Below the pieces are notes generated by a model. That model saw only the letters and a list, made by a program, of their open reading frames with translations. It did no database searches and was not told the DNA's origin. Below are positions 6,775 through 15,635 of a stretch of 64,000 bases of DNA, in pieces. How positions within the stretch are numbered: position 1 is the stretch's first letter; the number at the start of each line of letters is the position of its first letter. This stretch comes from Polaribacter sargassicola (lineage in GTDB: Bacteria; Bacteroidota; Bacteroidia; Flavobacteriales; Flavobacteriaceae): NCBI RefSeq assembly GCF_021991835.1, contig NZ_JAHDAU010000003.1, forward strand, positions 62,001-126,000, given 5' to 3'. The position numbers and the translations under genes are program-made.

Positions 6775-8862
6775 CTAATTACTAACATACATATTAGCTC
6801 TATTATCTTCTATATCTGATGCTTTTTTAATTGCCTCATACATAGAAAACGTATTTCTTTTTCTAGCTTCAGAAATAGTTTTTCTTGTTGTTTCGTAGTT
6901 AGGCAATGCTGTAGGTAATTCTTTAGCTAATAGCATAAATGCATACACACCTTTGTTTCCTTCTATATTTTTATATACTTTGTTAAGTTCTGCATTATAC
7001 ATTGATCCAACCACTTTTGGCTCAGAACCAGCTCCTGATAAAGTAGGGCTTTTTAAAGTTATTCCGTTAGAAGTTCTAACATTTGTTTTGTTTTCTTTTG
7101 CAATTTCTTCTAGAGTACTTGCATTAAATTTATCTGCAATTATCTTTGCCTTCTTTTGATTTATTAAAATTGGCTTAACGGTACCTGTTGCTTTTGCTGC
7201 AGGCATTAATCCCTTTTCTGTTTTAGATGTTACAAATGTAACTATATGGCTTCCTTCTAAATCAAAACGTCTAAAATCTCCAGGTTTTGTATCTCCACCA
7301 AAAGCCCAAGAAACAATTTGTCTTTGGTTACCTAAACCAGGTACATTTTCATCTAAAACTTTTATACCAACTACAGGTCTTGTTGTATATTTATTTTCTT
7401 TAGCTTTTTCAAAAAACTTTTTGTCTTTAGATACTTCTAAAGCAAATTGCTCTGCTTTTTGAAAAACTTCATTTTCTGTTGTTTCTGATGCAATAATTTC
7501 TCTACCAAATGTTGCTAATTTTACAACTTTTTGCACATTTTTCTGACCATCTACTTTAATAACATGGTAACCAAATGGTGTTTTTACAACTCCTATTTCT
7601 CCATTTTTACTTTCAAAAACAAAATCTCTAAAAGCAGGAGTCATTCTGTTATAACCAAACCAATCATAAAAACCTCCTTTATCTGAAGAACCTTTGTCTG
7701 AAGAAAATTCTTTTGCTAAATCTGCAAATTTATTTTTATTCTTTTTTACAACATTCATTAAACTATCTGCTAAAACTTTAGCTTCATCGTCTGTTCTTGT
7801 TATGTCTGCTCCAGAACTTTGCGCACCTAAAAACGGAATTAAAATATGACTAGCTTTTGCTGAATCCGGTAAATTTGCTATTTCTGTTATTTTAGAAATT
7901 TTAAAATAACCTTGATCTTTATATGGTCCATAAACATCTCCCTTTGCTCCTTCAAAAATTTGTGAAGCGATAGTACTTGTTACTTGGTTTTTAAATTTAA
8001 AATTATCATCTAAATTTATATCAGAATCATTTTCACTTAAAAAGTTAGCCTCATTAGATGTTTCTTTAAAATCTTCAATTAAATCTGCAACTTCAGCTTT
8101 AATTGTATTCTCATCTTCTGTAGTTGGTTTTATATCAAATTTCACATAAGAAATATCTCTAGATTCTTCTACTTGAAAGTTAGAAGAATTATCTTTAATA
8201 TAAGCTTCAATTTCAGATTTAGATACACTCACTAAACTATCTGCAACAGATGTATAAGGCACATAAACAAACTTAGCATCTAGTTTTGTATTATCTGCAA
8301 AGTATTGAAACTCTCCTTCTTTTAAAGAAGCTCCCAAACCAGCTGTTACTAAGCTATTATATGTATTTCTTGCAGCATTATCTTTTATCTGAGTCATATA
8401 ATTAGACCAAGCAGCCCACATTTCTGGACTATTTTCTTTTGTATCTGCTAAAAATTGTTTGAATTTAGATTCATCAAAAAAACCTTCAGTTTGAAACTGA
8501 GGACTATCTTTTACAGATGGAGCGCTAATTACTTCATTCCAAACATCTGCTTCTCCTACAGTAATACCTGCTTCAGATAATTGGTTTTCGTAAATTTTTT
8601 GTCTAACAATATTATCCCAAACAGTTTTTGCTGCTTGCATTTCTGTTACAGTATTACCTGTTTGTTGTTTATATGCTTCTAAAGCTGTAGAAAACTCTTG
8701 TCTAGAAACAGACTCTCCATTAATTTCTCCTACTTCATTTACTTTACTTGAGTTGAAAAAATCACCTAAAGTAGATGGATCTAATACAAATGCAAAAAGT
8801 GCTAAACCAATTATAATGATTAAGAACATCGAACGTTCTCTAATTTTTGATAAAATTGCCAT
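6775..8862 (-). CDS. PpiD-like membrane-anchored peptidylprolyl isomerase/foldase (SurA_N, parvulin)
   Basis: 695 aa. A short cytosolic start, MAILSKIRERS, precedes one membrane anchor (about 12-30), then a SurA_N-type chaperone region (about 35-230), one clear parvulin domain (about 340-437, from AKASHILIPF to FGYHVIKVDG with KGGFYDWFGY and MTPAFRDFVF) and a long C-terminal part. This is the PpiD architecture: an inner-membrane foldase facing the periplasm that handles newly exported proteins. It follows the CNNM/CorC gene on the same strand and ends at a strong terminator. Confidence 0.9.
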   Translation of the reverse strand: MAILSKIRERSMFLIIIIGLALFAFVLDPSTLGDFFNSSKVNEVGEINGESVSRQEFSTALEAYKQQTGNTVTEMQAAKTVWDNIVRQKIYENQLSEAGITVGEADVWNEVISAPSVKDSPQFQTEGFFDESKFKQFLADTKENSPEMWAAWSNYMTQIKDNAARNTYNSLVTAGLGASLKEGEFQYFADNTKLDAKFVYVPYTSVADSLVSVSKSEIEAYIKDNSSNFQVEESRDISYVKFDIKPTTEDENTIKAEVADLIEDFKETSNEANFLSENDSDINLDDNFKFKNQVTSTIASQIFEGAKGDVYGPYKDQGYFKISKITEIANLPDSAKASHILIPFLGAQSSGADITRTDDEAKVLADSLMNVVKKNKNKFADLAKEFSSDKGSSDKGGFYDWFGYNRMTPAFRDFVFESKNGEIGVVKTPFGYHVIKVDGQKNVQKVVKLATFGREIIASETTENEVFQKAEQFALEVSKDKKFFEKAKENKYTTRPVVGIKVLDENVPGLGNQRQIVSWAFGGDTKPGDFRRFDLEGSHIVTFVTSKTEKGLMPAAKATGTVKPILINQKKAKIIADKFNASTLEEIAKENKTNVRTSNGITLKSPTLSGAGSEPKVVGSMYNAELNKVYKNIEGNKGVYAFMLLAKELPTALPNYETTRKTISEARKRNTFSMYEAIKKASDIEDNRANMYVSN

Positions 8863-8984
8863 ACGTAATTTATTTAATTTCAGGTGGCGAATATACGACT
8901 AGGGATTTAATATTGCAACCGATTTTTTACTTATTAACAGTTGCCTCTAAACTGCCGTTATTGTTGTATATGAATGTGTTAATA

Positions 8985-10250
8985 CTAGTCTTCTTCTGTA
9001 ACAATTTTTAAGTGTACTTCTTCTATTTTAGCACTACTCATTTTTAATATTTTAATCTGAAAACCTTCTACTTCTAAAACTTCACCTTTTTCTGGTATAT
9101 TTTCTGTATAATCTATAATAAATCCTCCTAAAGTTTCATATGCTTCTGATTTTGGTATCTCTAAATTATATTCTTCATTTAGATAATCTACTTCTAATCT
9201 TGCAGAAAAATTAAACTCATTTTCAGATATTTTTTTCTCTAAAAATTCTTGAGTATCATGCTCATCTTCTATTTCTCCAAAAAGTTCTTCTACAATATCT
9301 TCTACGGTTATCATACCAGAAGTTCCTCCGTATTCATCAACAACAATAGCAACACTTTTTCTTTTTTTGATTAAAATGTTTAAAATATCGTTTATCAACA
9401 TAGATTCCGGCACAATTTCTACAGGCAATAATATAGATTTAATGGTCTTTGGCTTTTTAAATAATTCAAATGCATTTACATAACCAATTGTATCATCTAA
9501 AGATATTTTATACACCAACACTTTAGACAAACCTGTTTTTATAAATGTGTTTTTTAAATTAGAAACCTCTTCATGCAGTTCTACAGCTTGTATTTCTGTT
9601 CTTGGCACCATAACCTCTCTAGCTTTTACATTGTGGAAATCTAGTGCATTTTGAAAAATTTGGATTTCTGAATCTACATCGTCATCATCATTACCAGTTT
9701 CTAATTGCTCGGTAATATAGTAACCTAATTCTTCTTTACTAAACTCAGTTTGTTCTTCTTCTGCATCAGTTTTAAAGAAAACACGAAGAAAAAAATCTGA
9801 TATAAAAGTTATAGATTCTGATATAAAGTGAAAAAGTACATAAAAAACATATGCTGGTACTGCAAATATTTTAAGTACTTCATTTGCATAAATTCTAAAA
9901 ATAGCTTTTGGTAAAAACTCTGCTGTAATTAGAATTACTATTGTTGAAATGATTGTTTGAATAAGTAGAATAGAAAAATCATTAAAACTATCTAAAGGGA
10001 ACATTCTTGCCAAAAATATACCCATGTAATAACTATAAATTACTAATGATATATTATTACCAACCAACATGGTAGTAATAAATTTTGATGATTTTTGGGT
10101 TATTTTATTAAGTATTTCTGGTATAAATCCTTCTCGTTTTTTCTCTAATTCTATATGAAGTTTATTTGCAGAGACAAATGCAATCTCCATTCCTGAAAAG
10201 AATGCAGAAAGGATTATTGATATAAATATAATTATGACTTCAACTTCCAT
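8985..10250 (-). CDS. CNNM/HlyC-CorC family membrane protein with CBS pair
   Basis: 421 aa. An N-terminal CNNM (DUF21) domain (about 1-190) has four membrane segments, starting EVEVIIIFISIILSAFFSGMEIAF. A tandem CBS pair follows (about 200-320, VMVPRTEIQAV and VDEYGGTSGMITVEDIVEELFGEI), then a CorC_HlyC C-terminal domain (about 335-415). The family is linked to Mg2+/Co2+ efflux or resistance; GldE of gliding bacteria is a relative. It sits 16 nt after a small membrane-protein gene in the minus-strand lptC group and 122 nt before the PpiD-like gene. The ion transported is not evident. Confidence 0.88.
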   Translation of the reverse strand: MEVEVIIIFISIILSAFFSGMEIAFVSANKLHIELEKKREGFIPEILNKITQKSSKFITTMLVGNNISLVIYSYYMGIFLARMFPLDSFNDFSILLIQTIISTIVILITAEFLPKAIFRIYANEVLKIFAVPAYVFYVLFHFISESITFISDFFLRVFFKTDAEEEQTEFSKEELGYYITEQLETGNDDDDVDSEIQIFQNALDFHNVKAREVMVPRTEIQAVELHEEVSNLKNTFIKTGLSKVLVYKISLDDTIGYVNAFELFKKPKTIKSILLPVEIVPESMLINDILNILIKKRKSVAIVVDEYGGTSGMITVEDIVEELFGEIEDEHDTQEFLEKKISENEFNFSARLEVDYLNEEYNLEIPKSEAYETLGGFIIDYTENIPEKGEVLEVEGFQIKILKMSSAKIEEVHLKIVTEED

Positions 10251-10266
10251 TAAGAAATTTACAAAA

Positions 10267-10473
10267 CTATTTATTTAAATTATTTCTTTTTTCTACTTTT
10301 TTTCTAAAATGTCTTTTAAAGAAAAAAACTAAAGTAATAAAAATAGAAGCACCAATAAATAAATATCCTTTTTCCTTCTCAGAACCAGAACTGATTCTAA
10401 TAATGCCTTCTATTAAACAAATAACAGCTACTATTAAGTAACCGTATTGAAAAAATTTCCAAATTTTATTCAT
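10267..10473 (-). CDS. Small two-helix membrane protein in the lptC cluster
   Basis: 68 aa: an aromatic start (MNKIWKFFQYGYLIV), two hydrophobic helices (about 10-27 and 36-52) separated by EGIIRISSGSEKEKG, and a very basic tail (KRHFRKKVEKRNNLNK). Its start overlaps the lptC stop by 8 nt and it is followed at 16 nt by the CNNM gene, so it is very likely translated in this operon. Function unknown. Confidence 0.75.
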   Translation of the reverse strand: MNKIWKFFQYGYLIVAVICLIEGIIRISSGSEKEKGYLFIGASIFITLVFFFKRHFRKKVEKRNNLNK

Positions 10474-11038
10474 CCTTAAACTCTTCTGATGTTTCTAACC
10501 TTCCGGTTGCTTTTTTTGCTAAATGTTTACTTAAATCCTCTTTACACTCAAAACCTACACCATAAATAGTATCTTTTAATGTTGTTAATGTAAATGGTTT
10601 TTCTGAAAAGAAATAATTTGTATTTTGGTCCCAGAATAATTGATCTGTTTCTAGTTTAGATTTATCAGTATGATTAATTACAACCACATTGCCTTCTATT
10701 TCAGAAATTAAAGTTTTAGAATAAGATAAAGCATAGTCACCTATTATAGTTACAGAATCTTTCCCTTCTATATTTATAATTTTTATTCCTTCTGGAAACT
10801 CACTATAAGGATGTTCACTTCTATTACTAAAATCATACATTAATGGTGTTATTATTTTAGAAGTTATTCTTCCAGAATCCTTATAAACATGATAAGCATT
10901 TTTAGAAATACCTATAGGTAAGTTTTTAGAAACTAAAAAGTCTCTAACCTCTTTAGTACTATTAGAACAAGAAAAAAGCACTACTGTAACACATAGTACA
11001 GCAATGCTTTTTTTTAATATTTTATTTATTTTTTTCAA
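10466..11038 (-). CDS. lptC: LPS export ABC transporter periplasmic component LptC
   Basis: 190 aa, the usual LptC size. The N-terminus is a hydrophobic signal ending VTVVLFSCSN (Cys24), which looks like a lipobox, a variant common in Bacteroidota LptC. The rest is a beta-strand-rich jelly-roll pattern (ISKNAYHVYKDSGRITSKIITPLMYDF, later LFWDQNTNYFF and IYGVGFECKEDLSKH). LptC carries LPS from LptBFG to LptA in the periplasm. It starts 4 nt after the TPR gene stop and overlaps the next small gene by 8 nt, so it is tightly operonic. Confidence 0.85.
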   Translation of the reverse strand: MKKINKILKKSIAVLCVTVVLFSCSNSTKEVRDFLVSKNLPIGISKNAYHVYKDSGRITSKIITPLMYDFSNRSEHPYSEFPEGIKIINIEGKDSVTIIGDYALSYSKTLISEIEGNVVVINHTDKSKLETDQLFWDQNTNYFFSEKPFTLTTLKDTIYGVGFECKEDLSKHLAKKATGRLETSEEFKDE

Positions 11039-11042
11039 AAAA

Positions 11043-12365
11043 TTATTTTGATGGAACTTTTACAGTTTCTCCAATCCAACATTTAATAGCATAACTACTA
11101 CCTGGATTAACACCTGCTGTAAAAATTACTTTTTGACTAGGTACATTACCTCTATAACTTCTTATATATTTTCCTGCTACTGCAGAGATACTAGGATCTA
11201 CAGATGCTGCTCTTTGTGCTTTATTTAAAGCTGCAACATAAACCATTCTTTTTTCGAACTCATTTGTACCACAATTATTAGCACTTGATGCATATAAATT
11301 AGCAATAAATAAATAAGCTCTACCAGAGTTAGGGTTAAGACTAATAGCCTCTCTAGCTAAAGATCTAGCTTTACTAAATTGTCCTTTAGACTTTGCAGAT
11401 TGAGCGAATTTTAATTTATACTTAGACTTCTTTAATGGGTCTGTTTCTAAATCAAATGACTTTTGTCTCATTTCATCAGCTCCTGCATTATCACCTGCAT
11501 CTTCTAACACACTTGCTAAGAATGAATATGCTTCTGGAGATGGAGAAGCTTCTGCATAAGCTCTAACTAACTCTTGATACAAAGGATCTTCTTGACATTC
11601 TTTGTTAAACAATCTAGAAACTGCTCTTTTTAACCAAATAGCATCAGATTTGTGTGCTTCAAAATTTCTTTTATATAAAGGTATCAATCTCTCACAAGTT
11701 GCAATATCAGAAACAATTGCGTCTAACCCACTTTCTACAGTACCTAATGCTCTAGAGTTTGTAGAATAAGCATGTATTTTCTTTTTATTAGCAACAGAAT
11801 CTACAGATAATTTTTTTAATTGTACTGCATATCCTTCTAATTTTTTATTTACATTTTCTAATACATCATCATAAGTATCAAAAACTTTTTGAGGATCTGT
11901 GTCTTTATTTCTATCGGTTACTCCTTGAAAATATTTGTATAAATTTTTAACTCCCATTTTAGTTGGATCTATACTATATCCTTTTTCTAAAATAGTAAAA
12001 ATTTCATCTTCTGTTGATAATTTATTATCTGCTAAATAAGTTGCGTAATCACTGTGTACTTTTGCAGGGTTTTGATTTGGAAAAAACTCTAATCTTTGCT
12101 CATAAACTCTTTTTGCTAAAGCAGGATCTTTTCTTACATCTTCTGCTAAAGTAGAACCATATTTGTAAACATTTACTGATAAATCTTTACAGTTATCCAT
12201 TAAATAAATCCAATTCGTATAAGCTTCTTCATACTTTTTAGATTTAAAATCACCTAAAAAAAGATTGTACTTTATTGCACATTCCCTGTTTGCATCATCC
12301 TGAGCATTTGTTTTTGCTGTCATTATAAACAATAATGCAGCTAGTAAAAACGTAATTTTCTTCAT
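11043..12365 (-). CDS. Secreted tetratricopeptide-repeat protein
   Basis: 440 aa. A signal peptide (MKKITFLLAALLFIMTAKTNAQ) precedes helical TPR-like repeats, the clearest around SPEAYSFLASVLEDAGDNAGADEM and SKGQFSKARSLAREAISLNPNSGRAYLFIANLY. The C-terminus (VIFTAGVNPGSSYAIKCWIGETVKVPSK) is conserved-looking, non-TPR and contains one of several cysteines. It is probably periplasmic and may scaffold envelope assembly, given tight linkage to lptC (4 nt). It has a perfect -7 element 55 nt upstream. Specific function unknown. Confidence 0.8.
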   Translation of the reverse strand: MKKITFLLAALLFIMTAKTNAQDDANRECAIKYNLFLGDFKSKKYEEAYTNWIYLMDNCKDLSVNVYKYGSTLAEDVRKDPALAKRVYEQRLEFFPNQNPAKVHSDYATYLADNKLSTEDEIFTILEKGYSIDPTKMGVKNLYKYFQGVTDRNKDTDPQKVFDTYDDVLENVNKKLEGYAVQLKKLSVDSVANKKKIHAYSTNSRALGTVESGLDAIVSDIATCERLIPLYKRNFEAHKSDAIWLKRAVSRLFNKECQEDPLYQELVRAYAEASPSPEAYSFLASVLEDAGDNAGADEMRQKSFDLETDPLKKSKYKLKFAQSAKSKGQFSKARSLAREAISLNPNSGRAYLFIANLYASSANNCGTNEFEKRMVYVAALNKAQRAASVDPSISAVAGKYIRSYRGNVPSQKVIFTAGVNPGSSYAIKCWIGETVKVPSK

Positions 12366-12693
12366 TTTATTAGTTTTGTGTTAATTTACTTTTCTCTATT
12401 GAAAACAATTTACATCTGTCAAAGATAAACTTAATCTAAAATTAAAATAATTTTATAGTCTTAAATTATTATTAGATATTAATTTTTAACAATAATCATA
12501 TATCTTCAAAAATAATTGCTTCATCGCTAAATCTAAACCAAAAGATGTGCCAAATTAATAATTTACAGAAAAAATTATTTTAATTGAACCTATATAAAAG
12601 AATAAAACATATTATATAAATATAGACTCTAATAAAAAAAACAATTCGTTTTTAACTATTTGACAAACTTTTTTTTACTAAAAGAGGATAAAA
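12366..12693. other. Intergenic gap between the TPR gene and coaX
   Basis: 328 bp of very AT-rich sequence. It holds the promoter of the TPR gene; no convincing ORF, RNA gene or strong terminator was seen in the rest. Related genomes may carry an outer-membrane protein gene at this position; nothing of it is visible here. Confidence 0.5.
12420..12427 (-). promoter_or_regulatory. -7 promoter element for the TPR-lptC operon
   Basis: The reverse strand reads TATCTTTG, a perfect TAnnTTTG match 54 nt upstream of the ATG at 12365. Confidence 0.6.
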
Positions 12694-13422
12694 TTATTTC
12701 TTTAAACTGTAATTCAAAATTTCATTTAATCCGTTTAATAAAAAATTTTGATCAGCAAATATGCTACTTTTTAATTGTTTTAACAAGAATTTTGTATCTC
12801 CACCAGTTAAAACAATTTTTAATTGGGAATATTTTTTTTTATATTGATTAATAACTCCATCAATTTCTTGAATCACTCCATTTACCACGCCAGAATTCAT
12901 ACAATCTTTAGTACTATTACCTATAAAATTACTTACCTCTTCTTTTTCTAAAAGAGGTAATTTTGCCGTAAAATGATTTAGTGCATTAAACCTCATATTA
13001 ATACCAGGAGATATTGCACCACCTAAATATTCTCTTTCCTTATTTATAAAATCGAAAGTAATGCATGTTCCTGCATCTATTATTAACACATTATTATTGT
13101 TGTATTTATTTACAGCAGCCATTATTAAAGCAATTCTATCTACTCCTAAAGTTTTGGGTGTTTTATACAAATTCTTAAAAGGAAGTTTTGTGGAAGAAGA
13201 AATTATCTTAATCGGAATTAAATTTTGCAATTCTTTAAGTTGATTTTCTGAAATTGTAGCAACATTAGACATGATTCCGTTTGATATTGAATATTTTTTT
13301 AAAATATTTTTCACTTCTAACAAAATATTTTTTTTATCGCACACAACAACCTCCAACAAGCTATCTTTCTCAAAAACAGCCACTTTAATTCTTGTATTAC
13401 CAATATCAATTATTAAATTCAT
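12694..13422 (-). CDS. coaX: Type III pantothenate kinase
   Basis: 242 aa, a typical CoaX length. It phosphorylates pantothenate in the first step of CoA synthesis. ASKHA-fold motifs are visible: DIGNTRIK at the N-terminus (phosphate 1), TLGVDRIALI, IIDAGTCITFDFI (phosphate 2), GGAISPGINMR, NGVIQEIDG and LTGGD near the end. The ATG at 13422 is chosen over the upstream in-frame extension to 13458 because a perfect -7 element TATTTTTG at 13450-13443 would lie within that extension. The gene is monocistronic or leads the lptC group across a 328-bp gap. Confidence 0.93.
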   Translation of the reverse strand: MNLIIDIGNTRIKVAVFEKDSLLEVVVCDKKNILLEVKNILKKYSISNGIMSNVATISENQLKELQNLIPIKIISSSTKLPFKNLYKTPKTLGVDRIALIMAAVNKYNNNNVLIIDAGTCITFDFINKEREYLGGAISPGINMRFNALNHFTAKLPLLEKEEVSNFIGNSTKDCMNSGVVNGVIQEIDGVINQYKKKYSQLKIVLTGGDTKFLLKQLKSSIFADQNFLLNGLNEILNYSLKK

Positions 13423-13442
13423 TTTTCTTTCTTTTATAAATT

Positions 13443-13450
13443 CAAAAATA
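13443..13450 (-). promoter_or_regulatory. -7 promoter element for coaX
   Basis: The reverse strand reads TATTTTTG, a perfect match 20 nt upstream of the ATG at 13422. It decides the start codon. Confidence 0.6.
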
Positions 13451-13473
13451 CAATACATTTTTTAAAATTTTAC

Positions 13474-13503
13474 TTGCAGATATTAAAAAAGGATGTATAT
13501 TTG
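13474..13503 (+). promoter_or_regulatory. Promoter of tRNA-Phe
   Basis: TTG (13474-13476, -33) and TATATTTG (13496-13503, perfect -7) are separated by 19 nt, the canonical Bacteroidota arrangement, 16 nt upstream of the mature tRNA. Confidence 0.75.
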
Positions 13504-13519
13504 CAACCGCTAAGGCAAT

Positions 13520-13592
13520 GGTACCTTAGCTCAGTTGGTAGAGCAAAGGACTGAAAATCCTTGTGTCCCTGGTTCGATTCCTGGAGGTACCA
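13520..13592 (+). tRNA. tRNA-Phe (anticodon GAA)
   Basis: 73 nt cloverleaf. Acceptor stem GGTACCT pairs with AGGTACC, with discriminator A. The D arm contains AGCTCAGTTGGTAGAGC. The anticodon stem AAGGA/TCCTT carries loop CTGAAAA with GAA at 13553-13555. The T arm is CCTGGTTCGATTCCTGG. No CCA is encoded. It has its own consensus promoter and terminator. Confidence 0.96.
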
Positions 13593-13595
13593 CTT

Positions 13596-13630
13596 AAAAC
13601 CCTATAAACGTAATGTTTATAGGGTTTTTT
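13596..13630 (+). terminator. Intrinsic terminator after tRNA-Phe
   Basis: AAACCCTATAAAC pairs with GTTTATAGGGTTT around a GTAAT loop, followed by a T run, beginning 4 nt after the tRNA. Confidence 0.85.
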
Positions 13631-13765
13631 CTTTTTAGAATATTAACTAAATATAACTTATTATATAAGCTTTACTGATGCTTTAAAACATTAAAGTTAA
13701 AAAATGCAAACCGATAAAATCTCTCAAGTTTTTTACAAAAAGCCAACGAAACTTATTTATCTTAA

Positions 13766-14149
13766 CTAAAAATCATTATTTACTTCAATCCAATAATTAT
13801 CAGGATCTTGAAAATAGACTTGTTTAATACCGTCTTTTCTAATATAATCTTTGTTTTTAGAGCCAATCCAATCAGAATAATCAATTTTTAATTCTAATAA
13901 ATGTTTTACAAATGCATCTATATTAATTGTAGATACCGCAAAATGAACAGCTTTATTTGTTTTGATTTCAAAATCAGGACGAGGAATAAGATGCAACTGT
14001 TTTCCTTCTCCAATAGACAACCATCTGGTTTTAGAGTTAGATGCAGTATTTTTAATTTCTTCAAATTGGAAAACAGTTTGGTAAAAATTGATAGATTTAT
14101 CTACATCTTTTACAGAAAGCGCTATGTGGTTAAATAAAAAAGTATGCAT
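13766..14149 (-). CDS. VOC/glyoxalase-fold family protein
   Basis: 127 aa, one complete pair of beta-alpha-beta-beta-beta modules. It opens FLFNHIALSVKDVDKSINFYQTVFQFEE, the typical VOC N-terminus with its metal-ligand His8. A second His lies in AVHFAVSTINID, and the terminal GIKQVYFQDPDNYWIEV carries the usual C-terminal Glu ligand. It is probably a metal-dependent lyase, isomerase or dioxygenase-type enzyme of unknown substrate; glyoxalase I cannot be claimed. It stands alone in its stretch. Confidence 0.82.
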   Translation of the reverse strand: MHTFLFNHIALSVKDVDKSINFYQTVFQFEEIKNTASNSKTRWLSIGEGKQLHLIPRPDFEIKTNKAVHFAVSTINIDAFVKHLLELKIDYSDWIGSKNKDYIRKDGIKQVYFQDPDNYWIEVNNDF

Positions 14150-14264
14150 TGCTTATTAAAATTACTTTGTAAATATTAATTTAATATTTCTAATTTTTAA
14201 CGTTCCTTATTATCTTTTAAATTAATAAGGTGTTTTTAGAAATGTAAAAAATAAAAATAATCAA

Positions 14265-14320
14265 AAAAACAACAATGAATCTTACTCTGCAAAAAAAGAG
14301 AATAAGATTCATTGTTATTT
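14265..14320 (-). terminator. Long-stem intrinsic terminator after the 165-aa membrane protein gene
   Basis: AACAATGAATCTTA (from 14271) pairs with TAAGATTCATTGTT, extended inward by CTCT/AGAG, giving a stem near 18 bp. On the minus strand T-rich sequence follows. It ends right at the stop of the gene at 14322. Confidence 0.75.
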
Positions 14321-14321
14321 A

Positions 14322-14819
14322 TTAGGCAACTTTACCAACTCTAGTTTCTGCAAGAATATTATTGATAATTGTGTTCCATCTTTCTAAAGAATCGTATTCA
14401 TTTGCCAATTGAAAACTAACATCAGCATTAAAGAATTCTAAAGTAATATTAGGTTCTTTTTTATTAAAAGCACTAAGATTTAAATTTAACTTATCTATAA
14501 TTTTTTCGTTATTATTTAATGTCTTATTAATGTTATTTATTTCACATTTTTTTACCGAATTAAGATCTACAAATAAAAATTTATTGCTTTCTCTAGCTTT
14601 ACGCAAAAAGGAAATTGTTTTTTTAGATTCATCTAAGCCGATTGCAAAATACTGATTCACTTCATGTTTAGTTATTTCTGAATTGTTTTGTTTTGCAAAA
14701 TCTGTAAGAGCATTTAATAATTGTTTTTCTTTTTTCTTTTTGTTTCTGCTTGTTAATACAAAAGGTAATGTACATATTACAATACACACTAAACCTATAA
14801 TAATTGTTCCTAAATTCAT
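14322..14819 (-). CDS. Hypothetical protein with one N-terminal membrane helix
   Basis: 165 aa. One N-terminal transmembrane helix (about 4-23, LGTIIIGLVCIVICTLPFVL) is followed by a basic stop-transfer (SRNKKKKEK) and a cytosolic alpha/beta domain (about 35-160) with GLDESKKTISFLRK and a Leu/Asn-rich middle. No family recognised. It resembles small membrane-anchored proteins annotated as hypothetical in Flavobacteriaceae. It is monocistronic with a long-stem terminator. Confidence 0.7.
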   Translation of the reverse strand: MNLGTIIIGLVCIVICTLPFVLTSRNKKKKEKQLLNALTDFAKQNNSEITKHEVNQYFAIGLDESKKTISFLRKARESNKFLFVDLNSVKKCEINNINKTLNNNEKIIDKLNLNLSAFNKKEPNITLEFFNADVSFQLANEYDSLERWNTIINNILAETRVGKVA

Positions 14820-14927
14820 TTTTATTGTTTTAAATTTTGATATAATAATTTCTGTATGAAACGGTAAACCGCAACATATTAATAAGTTAATAGCTATTGT
14901 TTAATAGCCTTTAGTATGAAGAAAATA

Positions 14928-15302
14928 TTACCAAAAATTATGAAAAGGAAAGATAATATCAGATTTTCTATATTTAATCCGTGTGTTATCTAATTGGTTA
15001 ATGTACTGTTTGTACTTAGCATTAAACAGTAATTTGTTTAAATAAGAAGTAGCCAGAATATCGCTAGGAGCGAATAAAAAATTAGGTGTAAAATACTCTA
15101 ACAACTCACTAACAGAATTTTCTGCTTGTTGAGTATGTGTATAAAGAACTTTAGAAGAAGTAATTAAATATTTTACATTTTCCTGGTTTTCAACAACGTT
15201 TTGCTCACCTAAATAAGGCAACGTTTTTGCAGAAAGACCTAACCCAAAACAATAAATTGCAATGAGTAAAAATGCTTTAAATATTTGATGCTTCTGTTTC
15301 AT
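14928..15302 (-). CDS. Hypothetical exported protein
   Basis: 124 aa. An N-terminal signal peptide (KAFLLIAIYCFGLGLSA, cleavage likely near residue 25) precedes a mature region with no cysteines and a basic, aromatic-rich C-terminus (YRKSDIIFPFHNFW). No family recognised. A perfect -7 element TAAATTTG lies 25 nt upstream of the ATG, supporting expression. It is flanked by unrelated small genes; function unknown. Confidence 0.65.
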   Translation of the reverse strand: MKQKHQIFKAFLLIAIYCFGLGLSAKTLPYLGEQNVVENQENVKYLITSSKVLYTHTQQAENSVSELLEYFTPNFLFAPSDILATSYLNKLLFNAKYKQYINQLDNTRIKYRKSDIIFPFHNFW

Positions 15303-15327
15303 TATTTTTTCTAAAAAATAGAAGTTG

Positions 15328-15335
15328 CAAATTTA
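15328..15335 (-). promoter_or_regulatory. -7 promoter element for the exported protein gene
   Basis: The reverse strand reads TAAATTTG, a perfect TAnnTTTG match 25 nt upstream of the ATG at 15302. Confidence 0.55.
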
Positions 15336-15390
15336 GTTTTTTTAAAATAGAATCATTTAAAAAAATACGTTAACATTTTATAGCAACAAT

Positions 15391-15624
15391 CTAAGCAATT
15401 TCCCCTCTATGAGGTTTTAATGCATCTTTGTAAATTTTCATATCCTTTTCATCTACAGTTATAAAAGCAGCAAATAACATCGGGTTTTTTTCTTGAATAT
15501 CGATTTCAAAGAAAGTTAAGTTTTCTAATGTTGCAAATTCTTTTAAATGTATGGTATGATGTTTTGCAGTTTCTTTTGCATCCGGACCTCTAAAATCCCA
15601 CAATAATTTTATTTTTCTACTCAA
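15391..15624 (-). CDS. Small conserved hypothetical protein next to thiN
   Basis: 77 aa, soluble and charged, with no signal or membrane segment. It starts MSRKIKLLWDFRGPDAKETAKHH and contains ENLTFFEIDIQEKNPMLFAAF. Length and composition fit a single compact domain. It lies 11 nt after the thiN stop on the same strand, so it is probably co-transcribed. No function recognised. Confidence 0.7.
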   Translation of the reverse strand: MSRKIKLLWDFRGPDAKETAKHHTIHLKEFATLENLTFFEIDIQEKNPMLFAAFITVDEKDMKIYKDALKPHRGEIA

Positions 15625-15635
15625 TTTTTCTGTTT

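Noticed and set aside
14205..14230. CCTTATTA/TAATAAGG hairpin followed by T on the plus strand
   Set aside because: No plus-strand gene ends nearby; it lies upstream of the minus-strand VOC gene, so a terminator call is not supported.
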